Source of the DNA: JANLQX01 sp043775075
Lineage (GTDB): Bacteria; Actinomycetota; Acidimicrobiia; Acidimicrobiales; JANYDT01
DNA length: 20,348 bases
Reading direction: 5' to 3'
Assembly (NCBI GenBank): GCA_043775075.1
Contig: JAYVSS010000352.1
Location: forward strand, 1-20,348
Part shown: one piece after another, positions 1-7,631 of the stretch
How positions within the stretch are numbered: the first letter of the stretch is position 1
Layout of the letters: the number at the start of each line of letters is the position of its first letter
Position numbers and translations under genes: made by a program
The notes under the pieces: generated by a model
The model's database searches: none
What the model saw: the letters and a program-made list of their open reading frames with translations, nothing else
Told to the model about the DNA's origin: nothing

Positions 1-1
1 C

Positions 2-64
2 TCCAAGGCCCTCTGCACGATCTCGATCAAGGACGACACCATCGTCGAACTGTACGTGCTGTGA
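2..64 (+). CDS. C-terminal end of an unidentified protein (partial)
   Basis: The frame is open from the window edge to a TGA at 62-64 and gives a tail ending KDDTIVELYVL. The next gene starts 58 bases later on the same strand, so the two may be co-transcribed. Only about 20 residues are visible and I do not recognise the family. It matters mainly because it may be a third member of the peptidase/inhibitor unit that follows. The frame choice rests on continuity to the edge and a plausible beta-strand-rich tail, which is weak evidence. Confidence 0.4.
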   Translation, partial: SKALCTISIKDDTIVELYVL

Positions 65-122
65 ACCTGCAGAAACCGTCGGCGCCGCCGGCGACTCACC
101 CCAAGAACGGAACGGAAAGCTC

Positions 123-1763
123 ATGCCTACAGATGTGACGGAACCAACACCAAGCTTGAAGCCGACGCCGATGGCGACAACGCCGGGCGCGTCAGCGACC
201 GCAGCGAATCCAGCCGCTGCCGATCTTGCCCGAGGAGGCGCCAAGGTCTACGGCTTCTGCTCAATTGAGACCTTCTGCAATCAGGGTGGGCTATCCCTCA
301 CCCACGACGACGCCTACGGCTTCTGGGACTACGTGCGGCGGTTCACGCCACCGAACTTCTGGTACCAGGATGCAGGAGTTAAGCCATGGCAGTACTACGA
401 GGACTACGACAATTGGCAGGACACCTATGGCGCCGATGCGGTGAAGGTCTTCTACCACTCGGGTCATGGTGGGATGGGAAGCGATGGTGTCTTCTACCTC
501 CCGATGGGCGCCGATTGGGGCGGACTGGGATGCACCGCCACGTCGAACAACATGCGTCTTGGCAACGAGTATTTGCGTTATCTCTTCCTCTCGACCTGCC
601 TCTCGCTTCGCTATACGGGCGGTATGTCCCCGATTCGTACCTGGGACGCAGCGAACCTTGGATTGCGCATGATTTTCGGATTCGAGACCGTGAGCTACGA
701 CAACGCGAACTACGGGCGCTACTTCTTCGAGGAGTGGAATCGGAACAAGTCGTTCTCCCAGTCGTGGCTCGACTCGAGCTGGCGCATCGCCCACAACCAG
801 GGGCCCACAGTGGCCGCATGCGGAGCCACGCAGGCCGAGGCCCAGGGACGTCTGTTCAACGAGCGCTACTTCTCGGCGCAGGCGGCATCGAAGAACTGGT
901 GGTGGTGGCGCTGGTACAACGCTGCGGTGCAACGAGAGGTGCTGACGACCATGCCTCCAACTCCGCAGCTCGCTGACCTTGCTCCGGCAGAGCGTTCAGC
1001 AGAAGCGCTGTTTGATCGCTTCGAGATCGGCGGGCCGGTCGCGGGAGACGGCAGCGCCTCGTTCGAAGATGGGGACCGGGCATTCTCGCTGAGTACCGAC
1101 GGCAGCTACTCAGTACGCCTGGCCCACCCGAACCTGGAAAACCAGAAGGCGCCGTCCGCCGCAAGCGTTCGCGGCATAGCCGAGCGGATCGTCGATCGGC
1201 TTTCCCTCCGCAGGGATTCCCAACTGGTCCTCGACCGGGTCATCTCGGCGGAAGCGGCCGGTGGCACGAATCAGGGATCCGGGGAGATGTCGGACAGCCG
1301 CACGACGGAGACGATCGTCCAGTACCGACAGTTGATCGACGGCATTCCGGTGATCACCCCGGGCGCCGGCACCCTGCGTGTTGCCATCGATAATGACGGG
1401 ACCGTCACACGCGTGGATGGTTCGCTGCGTGATGTGCGAGCGCTGACCGCCAGTGGTCGGATGATGCCACCGGAGCGGCCCGACACGACAGCCGGTATTT
1501 CTCACGCGGCCGAGGGTGCGCCGGAGCCCCGGTCGGCCGAGGAGACCGCGCTTGGCGCGGCCACCGGGGTGACGTTGCGGTCGATCGTCGGCCGCGGTAA
1601 GGGTGCCGGTCCGGTGGGTTTCAGCGTCGTTCCGGGTTCGACTGAGGTTGGGTACGATCTCGCCGGCGACACGGCCGAGTTGATTGCGACCCGGTCGATC
1701 GAAGTCGACTTCGGGAGTGGCTACAAGAAGCTCTACCGGATCGACGCCCGGCTCCACGGATAA
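123..1763 (+). CDS. DUF6345-like protein, putative caspase/gingipain-like (clan CD) cysteine peptidase with FTP/PepSY-like C-terminal region
   Basis: This 546-residue protein starts at ATG 123 behind a GGAAAG element. Residues 1-40 are a Pro/Ala/Thr-rich leader with no convincing signal peptide. Residues 41-270 match my memory of the DUF6345 family, with a Trp/Tyr-rich stretch (NFWYQDAG, EDYDNWQDTYG). Within it, hydrophobic strand VKVFY runs into HSGHG (112-116), and strand LRYLFL runs into STC (157-159). A strand ending in HG followed about 44 residues later by a strand ending in Cys is the clan CD catalytic layout, so H115 and C159 are the likely dyad. Residues about 395-440 (YRQLIDGIPV, GTLRVAIDNDG) resemble the FTP/PepSY propeptide fold that restrains secreted peptidases. 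The next gene, 25 bases downstream, carries a cysteine-peptidase inhibitor domain. The DUF6345 assignment is from memory, and peptidase activity is inferred. Confidence 0.75.
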   Translation: MPTDVTEPTPSLKPTPMATTPGASATAANPAAADLARGGAKVYGFCSIETFCNQGGLSLTHDDAYGFWDYVRRFTPPNFWYQDAGVKPWQYYEDYDNWQDTYGADAVKVFYHSGHGGMGSDGVFYLPMGADWGGLGCTATSNNMRLGNEYLRYLFLSTCLSLRYTGGMSPIRTWDAANLGLRMIFGFETVSYDNANYGRYFFEEWNRNKSFSQSWLDSSWRIAHNQGPTVAACGATQAEAQGRLFNERYFSAQAASKNWWWWRWYNAAVQREVLTTMPPTPQLADLAPAERSAEALFDRFEIGGPVAGDGSASFEDGDRAFSLSTDGSYSVRLAHPNLENQKAPSAASVRGIAERIVDRLSLRRDSQLVLDRVISAEAAGGTNQGSGEMSDSRTTETIVQYRQLIDGIPVITPGAGTLRVAIDNDGTVTRVDGSLRDVRALTASGRMMPPERPDTTAGISHAAEGAPEPRSAEETALGAATGVTLRSIVGRGKGAGPVGFSVVPGSTEVGYDLAGDTAELIATRSIEVDFGSGYKKLYRIDARLHG

Positions 1764-1788
1764 GCAAATAACCGGAAGGGAGATCACG

Positions 1789-2499
1789 ATGGCGATGCGT
1801 CGCGCAGATGTCGAGACCATGCTGCTCGCCGGGGAAACCCTCGAGCTCAGTGGTCACGACTTGCGCGGCGCTGACCTTTCCGGTCTGGATCTCACAGGAG
1901 CGAATCTCTCCTATGCCCGACTCGACGGAGCATCGTTTCGACGTACAGTTCTGGTCGGCGCCATCCTCTGGGCGGCGTCGGCGCAGACAGCGGACTTCAC
2001 GGCGGCGGATCTCACGAACGCCAACCTCGCAACTACCGATCTCACCGGCTCGTCGCTTGATGACGCCGTTCTGGTGGGAGCGAGCCTCCTCGGGACGCAG
2101 CTCTCGGGCACATCGCAAACCGGTGCAGACTTCACAGGCGCCGACATGACCGGAGCAACCGGAGTAACCAAGAAGCAAGGGGCGAGCGTGGATGCTATCC
2201 AGTTGACAGACGCCGACAACGGCCGGACAATCACGGCGTCTCCGGGATGCGAGGTGGTACTTCGTCTCCCCGAGAATCCATCAACGGGTTACCGCTGGGA
2301 AGCGCCGAACGACCTCGTATCCGTCACCGACGATTATCTGCGCGCAGATAATCTGGGAGTCGGCGGGGCGGGCGAACGGAGCTTCACGTTCACGACGCCA
2401 GAACGAACGGTGGAACTGACCTTCGCGTTGCGGCGCCCGTGGGGCGATGGGCCACCGGACCAGACGTTCACCGTTACCTTCAGTCTCGATAACGCCTAG
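1789..2499 (+). CDS. Pentapeptide-repeat protein fused to a chagasin-type (I42) protease inhibitor domain
   Basis: A 236-residue protein. I take ATG 1789 as the start because GGAAGGGAGA at 1773-1782 lies just upstream; the longer frame from 1684 would run into the previous gene. Residues about 20-124 are pentapeptide repeats of the A(D/N)LxG type (LRGADLSG, LTGANLSY, FTAADLTNANL), which fold as a right-handed quadrilateral helix. Residues about 136-233 carry all three inhibitory loops of family I42: NPSTGYRW (163-170), GVGGAG (190-195) and RRPW (215-218). Known I42 proteins insert these loops into the active site of papain-like cysteine peptidases. There is no signal peptide, so the protein is probably cytoplasmic unless exported by another route. 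Its position suggests that it regulates the DUF6345-like protein, possibly with the repeat region as a scaffold; that pairing is inference. Confidence 0.85.
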   Translation: MAMRRADVETMLLAGETLELSGHDLRGADLSGLDLTGANLSYARLDGASFRRTVLVGAILWAASAQTADFTAADLTNANLATTDLTGSSLDDAVLVGASLLGTQLSGTSQTGADFTGADMTGATGVTKKQGASVDAIQLTDADNGRTITASPGCEVVLRLPENPSTGYRWEAPNDLVSVTDDYLRADNLGVGGAGERSFTFTTPERTVELTFALRRPWGDGPPDQTFTVTFSLDNA

Positions 2500-2515
2500 C
2501 AGCGCTCGCTAGGCG
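2493..2515 (+). terminator. Perfect 8-bp stem-loop at the end of the peptidase/inhibitor unit
   Basis: Positions 2493-2500 (CGCCTAGC) pair perfectly with 2508-2515 (GCTAGGCG) around a 7-base loop. The inhibitor gene's TAG stop (2497-2499) lies in the left arm. No T-run follows, so this is at best a weak or Rho-assisted terminator or a 3' stabilising hairpin. Confidence 0.4.
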
Positions 2516-2672
2516 GCGCGGCGCGTTGCCGCAGCCACTGCTGTACGTGTCTGCCTATTTCGAGCAGCACCACAGCGAGTACTACGACCACTTACTTATC
2601 CCTAAGACGGTGATCTCATGCCGTGCACCCCTGGTGGAAACGAATAGTATGTACACGTATTCGAAGTCAGGG
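2516..2672. other. Convergent intergenic spacer with a weak inverted repeat
   Basis: This spacer separates the + strand inhibitor gene from the - strand molybdoenzyme gene. I see no credible gene. CGAATA (2641-2646) and TATTCG (2658-2663) form a 6-bp inverted repeat with an 11-base loop just beyond the molybdoenzyme stop. Read on the - strand it is followed by TTT, so it could be a weak terminator for that operon. Confidence 0.3.
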
Positions 2673-4967
2673 TCAGACTGCTCGTCCGTCATTGCTTCGT
2701 GCGATAGAGGCCGAGACGCTTACGGGAATAGCACTTTGGATCGCCATGCCATTGAGACGGTCATACCCGCTCTCCGTTGTGCACAGCCGATTCGTCGGCG
2801 CCCCGTGGGTGCGGACTTGGTCATCTGTGATGGGGCCACCCCACGAGTGCGCCATGGACACGACACCACGTTTCACCGTCTCGCTGCCTTCGACCACCCC
2901 CACCAACGACCCGGTTGGCGACGTAATCACGACGAGGTCTCCGTCGGACACGCCGATCGCCATCATGTCGTTGCTATTCATGTAGGCCGAGTTGGTCGTG
3001 CCGACGCGAGCAAGGCCGGGCAGTTCTCGACCGAGCGAGTTGAGGACATGCTTCAAACGGCGGCTCACCAAACGAAACGGAAACCGCTGCGGGTCGAAAC
3101 CACTGAGCACTTCGGCACCCGTAACCTCGTTTGAGACTTCGCCGAGTTCGGCAACAACGTCAGCGGGGGCGACTGCAAAGCGCGCGTATGGTCCTTCACC
3201 TGGGCCAACAACTTTCAAGGCACGGTCATCGAGGATTCTTCCGGCGTTGGCCCGTAGTTCCGTCATCGGGAGGCGGCCGTTGGCGAAGGCGAGGTCGAGC
3301 ACCATCTCGTCGTCCGCCGATCCGTCAAGCGGAAGATCGCCGCCCGGAAACGACAGCACCACGCCGAGGCGAGCGGCGATTCCGGCGAACACTTCCCATT
3401 CCGACATCATGTCGCCTTCGGGGGAAAGGACCGCCGGCGTGTAGCTCACGTAGGGTGCGGCGAACCTCTTGTCCATTACGGCCGCAACGTCGGCTCGCTC
3501 GAGTTCGAGTCTCGGCGGAATCACATAGTGGGCGAGTTCCGCGCTCGCCGTCATACGATGATCGATGACGACGAGCAATTCTAAATCCTTAAGTGCACGG
3601 ATTGTCTTGAGTTGATCGGGGAAGGCAACCACCGGGTTGCCACCGCACACGATCAGGCAGCGCACCTGTCCCTCGCCGGGTTGAAGAATCTCGTCGGACA
3701 GGAGAGCGGTGAGCATCTCTCCGGGTAGCCCGCTCAGGCCCTTCATGCGATGGGCGGTTCCGGGCGCGGGGTTGCTGGGAGCGATGACGCGAGCCCGGCG
3801 GGTATCGCCCGGCACCAGGAAGCTCCCGCTCTCCAGCGTGTCGCCTTCCCGATTGACCCGTCCGCAGATCGCGTTAAGGGTGAGGGCGAGATGTTCCGTG
3901 AGGGTGCTGTGCGCCGCCATGTTCGGCCCCGTGCCGGTACCTGCGCTACCCCGTGGCCCATGCGCAAACATGCGGGCCGCCCGCACCACATCGTCGGCAT
4001 CGACCTCGCATCGAGCCGAGACATACTCGGTCGTGAACGGCTTCACGGCGGATCGAAGGTCGTCGAGTTGGTCGACCCACTGGGTACAGAATTCACGATC
4101 GTAAACTTCCTCGGTGAGGATCACGTTGATCAGGCCGGCGAGAAGTGTCGGGTCCTCTCCCGGCTTGACCGGCAGCCAGACATCGGCCGAGGTGGCAAGT
4201 TCGGAGCGACGGGGATCGATCACGATCAACTTCATGCCTCTCGCTTTCGCCCGACGCAACGTCATGAACGGGTTTGTCCCCTGCAGTCCACCGGCCGGCG
4301 CATACGACGACACCAGCGGGTTGTACCCGATGGCCATCAGCACGTCGGCGTCGCGGAAGTTGTGCCATCCCGCTTCCCACTGCCCCATCCTCAGGCGCGA
4401 CGTCATGTGCGCAGGCTGATCGATCGTCACCGACGTGTAGAACGACGGTGATCCGATGGCCGCGTGGAATGCCTGCGCGGAAGGCATGGAGATGGCGTTC
4501 TGAAATGCGCCGGTTCCCGTGTAAGTCGCGACCGAACGTGGCCCGTGCCGCTCGATGATGGACCGTATGCGGGCGGCAATGTCGTCCAATGCTTCGGCTG
4601 TCCCCAGCGGGACGAATGACCCGTCGGCGTCGCGACGCAGCGGTGACCGGAGCCGATCGGGCGCATGATGCTGATCGGGAAGCTGACGGCCCTTGATGCA
4701 CGTGTAGCCCTCGAACAATGGATCATCGATGACGCCGCGAACGGCAGTCGCAATTTCGCGCCGGGTTGTGCCTCCACTTCCCTCTTCTGATCCCTCAGTG
4801 CGCTTATCAATCTGGATCTCGATGTCGACGTCAATGGGGCACGCAGCATGACAGAACCGGCAGAACGAACGGCGCGTCTCGGTAACGATCTCGATGCCGG
4901 GCGCGGCGCTCATCGGGTTCACGTCTGTGGTCACCTTGGTCACGTCTGAGGGCACGTTCGAGGTCAT
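2673..4967 (-). CDS. Molybdopterin-dependent oxidoreductase (DMSO reductase family, [4Fe-4S] type)
   Basis: A 764-residue enzyme starting at ATG 4967, which overlaps the upstream dehydrogenase stop as ATGA and implies translational coupling. Residues 36-90 hold the [4Fe-4S] motif C-x2-C-x3-C-x46-C (C36, C39, C43, C90). DPRRSELATSADVWLPVKPGEDP (about 251-273) is the typical pterin-cofactor segment, and GYNP near 214-217 also fits. The C-terminal third (from about 640) looks like the MopB dinucleotide-binding domain. There is no twin-arginine signal, so the enzyme is probably cytoplasmic. The region expected to provide the molybdenum ligand reads TIDQPA (181-186), without Cys, Sec or Ser, so Asp183 is a candidate ligand. 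Its substrate cannot be read from the sequence. The adjacent dehydrogenase, PEP-utilizing protein and Rieske oxygenase suggest a degradative pathway. Confidence 0.88.
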   Translation of the reverse strand: MTSNVPSDVTKVTTDVNPMSAAPGIEIVTETRRSFCRFCHAACPIDVDIEIQIDKRTEGSEEGSGGTTRREIATAVRGVIDDPLFEGYTCIKGRQLPDQHHAPDRLRSPLRRDADGSFVPLGTAEALDDIAARIRSIIERHGPRSVATYTGTGAFQNAISMPSAQAFHAAIGSPSFYTSVTIDQPAHMTSRLRMGQWEAGWHNFRDADVLMAIGYNPLVSSYAPAGGLQGTNPFMTLRRAKARGMKLIVIDPRRSELATSADVWLPVKPGEDPTLLAGLINVILTEEVYDREFCTQWVDQLDDLRSAVKPFTTEYVSARCEVDADDVVRAARMFAHGPRGSAGTGTGPNMAAHSTLTEHLALTLNAICGRVNREGDTLESGSFLVPGDTRRARVIAPSNPAPGTAHRMKGLSGLPGEMLTALLSDEILQPGEGQVRCLIVCGGNPVVAFPDQLKTIRALKDLELLVVIDHRMTASAELAHYVIPPRLELERADVAAVMDKRFAAPYVSYTPAVLSPEGDMMSEWEVFAGIAARLGVVLSFPGGDLPLDGSADDEMVLDLAFANGRLPMTELRANAGRILDDRALKVVGPGEGPYARFAVAPADVVAELGEVSNEVTGAEVLSGFDPQRFPFRLVSRRLKHVLNSLGRELPGLARVGTTNSAYMNSNDMMAIGVSDGDLVVITSPTGSLVGVVEGSETVKRGVVSMAHSWGGPITDDQVRTHGAPTNRLCTTESGYDRLNGMAIQSAIPVSVSASIARSNDGRAV

Positions 4968-5749
4968 CGGGGTTTCGCTCCGCCCCCGACTCGGATGGTC
5001 TCCCCGGTGATCCAGCTGGCCGCCTCGGAGCAGAGGAACACCGCGCACGCGCCCATATCGAGTGGGGTGCCGAACCGACCCATCGGGATGTTCCATGCCT
5101 TCTCGGCGGCTTCAAGGTCTGCTTCCGATTCGATCCCTACCGCCTTTTTGAAGATCTCGGTGGGCACCGCGCCGGGCGCAATGCCATTCACGCGAATGCG
5201 AGGAGCAAGTTCGGCTGAAGCGGTCTGGGTCAGCGAGTTGGTCGCCGCCTTTGCCGCGCCGTAGTGCCCGCTGCCCGGCACCGGACCGGTGCCCGCACCT
5301 GACGAGATGTTGATGATGGAACCCGTCTCCATGTACTTCGCTGCGGTCACGATGCCGATCCACACCGCAGTCTGGTTGAGGGCAATGCAGTCGTCCCAGG
5401 CCTGCCGACTGAGTTCGGTCATTGGCATGCGGGCGGGGGAGCCTCCGGCATTGTTCACCCATATTGAGAGCGATCCGTAGCGATCTATCGCCGTGCGGGC
5501 GAGCGCATCGACCGCGGCGTCGTCGGTGACGTCTGTCGTGATGGCGATCGCCTCGCCGCCGTCGACGCGGATCTGCCTGGCCACCGCTTCGATTTCGTCG
5601 GTTCGACGCGCCGCGACGACGACCTTCGCGCCGGCACTGGCAAGGGATCGGGCGATGCCTTCGCCTATGCCGCGTCCGGCGCCCGTGACAACGGCAACCT
5701 TTCCGGCTAACGAGTACAACTCGGCCGGTGCGGGATATTCAATGCTCAC
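4964..5749 (-). CDS. Short-chain dehydrogenase/reductase (SDR, classical NAD(P)-dependent)
   Basis: A 261-residue classical SDR. The Rossmann glycine motif TGAGRGIG lies at 22-29, NNAG at 99-102, the catalytic Ser in INISSGAG at 149/150, and YGAAK gives Tyr163 and Lys167. The C-terminus has the usual ITGETIRVGGG. The start is GTG at 5749, overlapping the upstream stop as GTGA, and the stop overlaps the molybdoenzyme start as ATGA, so the gene sits in the middle of a tightly coupled three-gene operon. It probably oxidises an alcohol or cis-diol, or reduces a ketone, in the same pathway as the Rieske oxygenase. An arginine-rich loop after strand 2 (AARRTDE, 47-53) leaves room for an NADP preference, but cofactor and substrate are not determined by what I can see. 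Confidence 0.93.
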   Translation of the reverse strand: MSIEYPAPAELYSLAGKVAVVTGAGRGIGEGIARSLASAGAKVVVAARRTDEIEAVARQIRVDGGEAIAITTDVTDDAAVDALARTAIDRYGSLSIWVNNAGGSPARMPMTELSRQAWDDCIALNQTAVWIGIVTAAKYMETGSIINISSGAGTGPVPGSGHYGAAKAATNSLTQTASAELAPRIRVNGIAPGAVPTEIFKKAVGIESEADLEAAEKAWNIPMGRFGTPLDMGACAVFLCSEAASWITGETIRVGGGAKPR

Positions 5750-7476
5750 TTACTATCTCCGATCTGCAGCACGGTGACAACACCGCGGTTTCCGTCTACT
5801 TCGATCAATGCACCTTCAGGAATGCGCCGCGTAGCGTTCGTCACGGAGACGACGCACGGCACGCCGAGTTCGCGGCTCACGATCACGGCGTGACTTATCT
5901 GGCCACCGACGTCGACGACGACGGCGGCCGCGGACATGAACAGAGGGGTCCAGCTCGGGTCGGTGTTCGGGGCAACGAGCACGTATCCGGCGTCGAACTC
6001 GCGAGCATCGTTGGGATCGAGAACAATGCGGGCGATACCGCGCGCCACACCGGTTGAACCGATGACGCCGGTGAGCTCCTCACGTTCACTGACCGCCGAC
6101 ACGTTTGTGCGCGTCCGACGGGGCCATTGCGGAAGCGGTGGTGTCCATGCATCGGCAACGATGAACGGTGGTTCGAGATCGAAGAGCTGCGCCCATGTCG
6201 CCAGACGTTGCGAGAGCAATTCCGTGAACGACCGCGGATCTGCGACGTAACGGTCCAGCTCCCCGTCGAGCAACTGGAACACCAACTCGTCGTGACCGTG
6301 CCGACGACCGAGTTCGCGAAATGCCATGCGCGCTTCGTGGAGGCTGCGAACGATGGTCGTCTTCGTGCGCTCACGATGGGCCATCATCTGACCGGCACGA
6401 AGACCCCCGTCAAGAAGTTCGAGCATCTCGGGTCGGTCGGCCAATGCCGCTCGCGTCTGGGCAATGAGGGCGTCGCGTGCGGTGGCACGCGAGGCGAAGC
6501 GGTGGCGTGGCGACTCGTCGTCGGACTGCTTGCGCACACGGTCGAGGGCGGTCATCGCCAATTGCGGATGCGTCTCCCAGGTTGGCGAACGAAGGTCCCA
6601 TTCGTCGGGTCCGCGAGAACCGAACTCCCCGATGAATGCTCTCCATGCATTCCTGAACTCCTCGGAGGCTGGGTCCAATCGCGAAAGATCCCAAAGTGCG
6701 TAGTTGGCGTCGGCTGAGTCGACCCCGCCAAGACTGGACAACAACGTCATCGGCAGCGACGACGTGCCCACGGCCTCGGCGACGACGCCAAGCAAGCCGG
6801 GAGCGACGGCGGCACTGCTTCCCGAAACGACGTGCTGCGAGAACAGGTGCGGGAGTTGGGCCTGCACCATCCGGGCCCGGGCGACCAGTTCACCATCGGT
6901 CAGCGTCGACAGGTCACCACGACTCGCCCGCAACGCCGCAGCTGCCGCTCGGTCAGACTCCAGCTCCGGCCAGTCCGGGCGGCCCAGAACCCACGCCATA
7001 TGCGCTTCGATAGCGGGGACCAGATGCGGTTTGCTGTCCTCCGGGAGAGCAACGTAGGTCGGTACGTCGGGGTGATCACCGAAAAAGGCGGCGTCGAGCG
7101 CGGCAACGCTGGCCGCGGGGTTGCGCGCACCCTGCATGCGGATGGCCGAGAGGTTGATATAGAAGTATCCGCCGAAGCACGCGACAGTCTCCGGGTGCGT
7201 GGCGTCGAAGTCGCTGTCTTCGTAAGCGCCGCAGCGGATGAGCCCGGCCTTGTAGCCCGCCACGATTCCGCCGTCCCACGCAAAGGTCCAGCCCAGGGGG
7301 CTCACCGGGTCGGCCAAGACCTCCCCGGCATTCGCTCGGGTGTAGTGAGGAAAGCGCTGGCTCGTTGGCCAGTCGGTTATCCAGCGGTCGGGAAGGTCCG
7401 AGGTGTCAAGCACGGTCAAATCTTTCGGTCGCAACTCGCCGCCGACGGCGGTCACGCCGAATGTACTCGTCAGCAA
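5746..7476 (-). CDS. PEP-utilizing / rifampin-phosphotransferase-like protein lacking the ATP-grasp domain
   Basis: The 576-residue frame ends with the phosphohistidine swivel domain of PEP synthase, PPDK and rifampin phosphotransferase: GGQISHAVIVSRELGVPCVV, with His529 the likely phosphorylated residue. The N-terminal motif TRANAGEVLADPVSPLGW (46-63) resembles the acceptor-binding domain of RPH-type enzymes. The ATP-binding domain that normally makes the phosphohistidine is absent and none is encoded elsewhere in the window, so a separate partner would be needed, as in phenylphosphate synthase. The start is uncertain: 7476 is a TTG with no clear ribosome site, and GTG at 7455, just below a TACATT -10-like element (7465-7460), is an alternative. 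The stop overlaps the dehydrogenase start. A role in phosphorylating a catabolic intermediate is inference. Confidence 0.8.
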   Translation of the reverse strand: MLTSTFGVTAVGGELRPKDLTVLDTSDLPDRWITDWPTSQRFPHYTRANAGEVLADPVSPLGWTFAWDGGIVAGYKAGLIRCGAYEDSDFDATHPETVACFGGYFYINLSAIRMQGARNPAASVAALDAAFFGDHPDVPTYVALPEDSKPHLVPAIEAHMAWVLGRPDWPELESDRAAAAALRASRGDLSTLTDGELVARARMVQAQLPHLFSQHVVSGSSAAVAPGLLGVVAEAVGTSSLPMTLLSSLGGVDSADANYALWDLSRLDPASEEFRNAWRAFIGEFGSRGPDEWDLRSPTWETHPQLAMTALDRVRKQSDDESPRHRFASRATARDALIAQTRAALADRPEMLELLDGGLRAGQMMAHRERTKTTIVRSLHEARMAFRELGRRHGHDELVFQLLDGELDRYVADPRSFTELLSQRLATWAQLFDLEPPFIVADAWTPPLPQWPRRTRTNVSAVSEREELTGVIGSTGVARGIARIVLDPNDAREFDAGYVLVAPNTDPSWTPLFMSAAAVVVDVGGQISHAVIVSRELGVPCVVSVTNATRRIPEGALIEVDGNRGVVTVLQIGDSK

Positions 7477-7631
7477 AAGACCGGTGCTGGCAAAGAAGGC
7501 GACGCTGACGATCGCTTCTTCGAGGTGGTGCCCGGTTTCAATGACGTGACGTCCATCGGACAGCTGATCGACGGACGACCGGCGAGTGACGGTCGGCTCG
7601 AACGACTCGGGCGGCCGGGCTACCGTTGGTC
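7477..7631. promoter_or_regulatory. Divergent promoter region between the - strand operon and the Rieske gene
   Basis: This 155-base gap separates the divergent catabolic genes and should hold both promoters and any shared operator. On the + strand, TACCGT (7621-7626) fits an actinobacterial TAnnnT -10 element, and TCGAAC (7598-7603) is a poor -35 at 17-base spacing. The predicted start site falls on or next to the Rieske ATG at 7632. I see no strong palindrome. Confidence 0.45.

Noticed and set aside
291..932. - strand ORF opposite the DUF6345 gene, and the similar 1110-1820 and 1621-2178 - strand frames
   Set aside because: Antisense to well-supported genes, Arg/Gly/Pro-rich composition, no motifs and no ribosome sites.
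1684..1788. Longer N-terminus for the pentapeptide/I42 protein
   Set aside because: It would overlap the DUF6345 gene by 80 bases with basic low-complexity sequence, while ATG 1789 has a strong ribosome site and follows the upstream stop cleanly.
2526..3134. A 202-codon + strand ORF
   Set aside because: It lies mostly antisense to the molybdoenzyme, which has clear motifs throughout. Its protein is low-complexity with no recognisable fold, and such shadows are common in GC-rich DNA.
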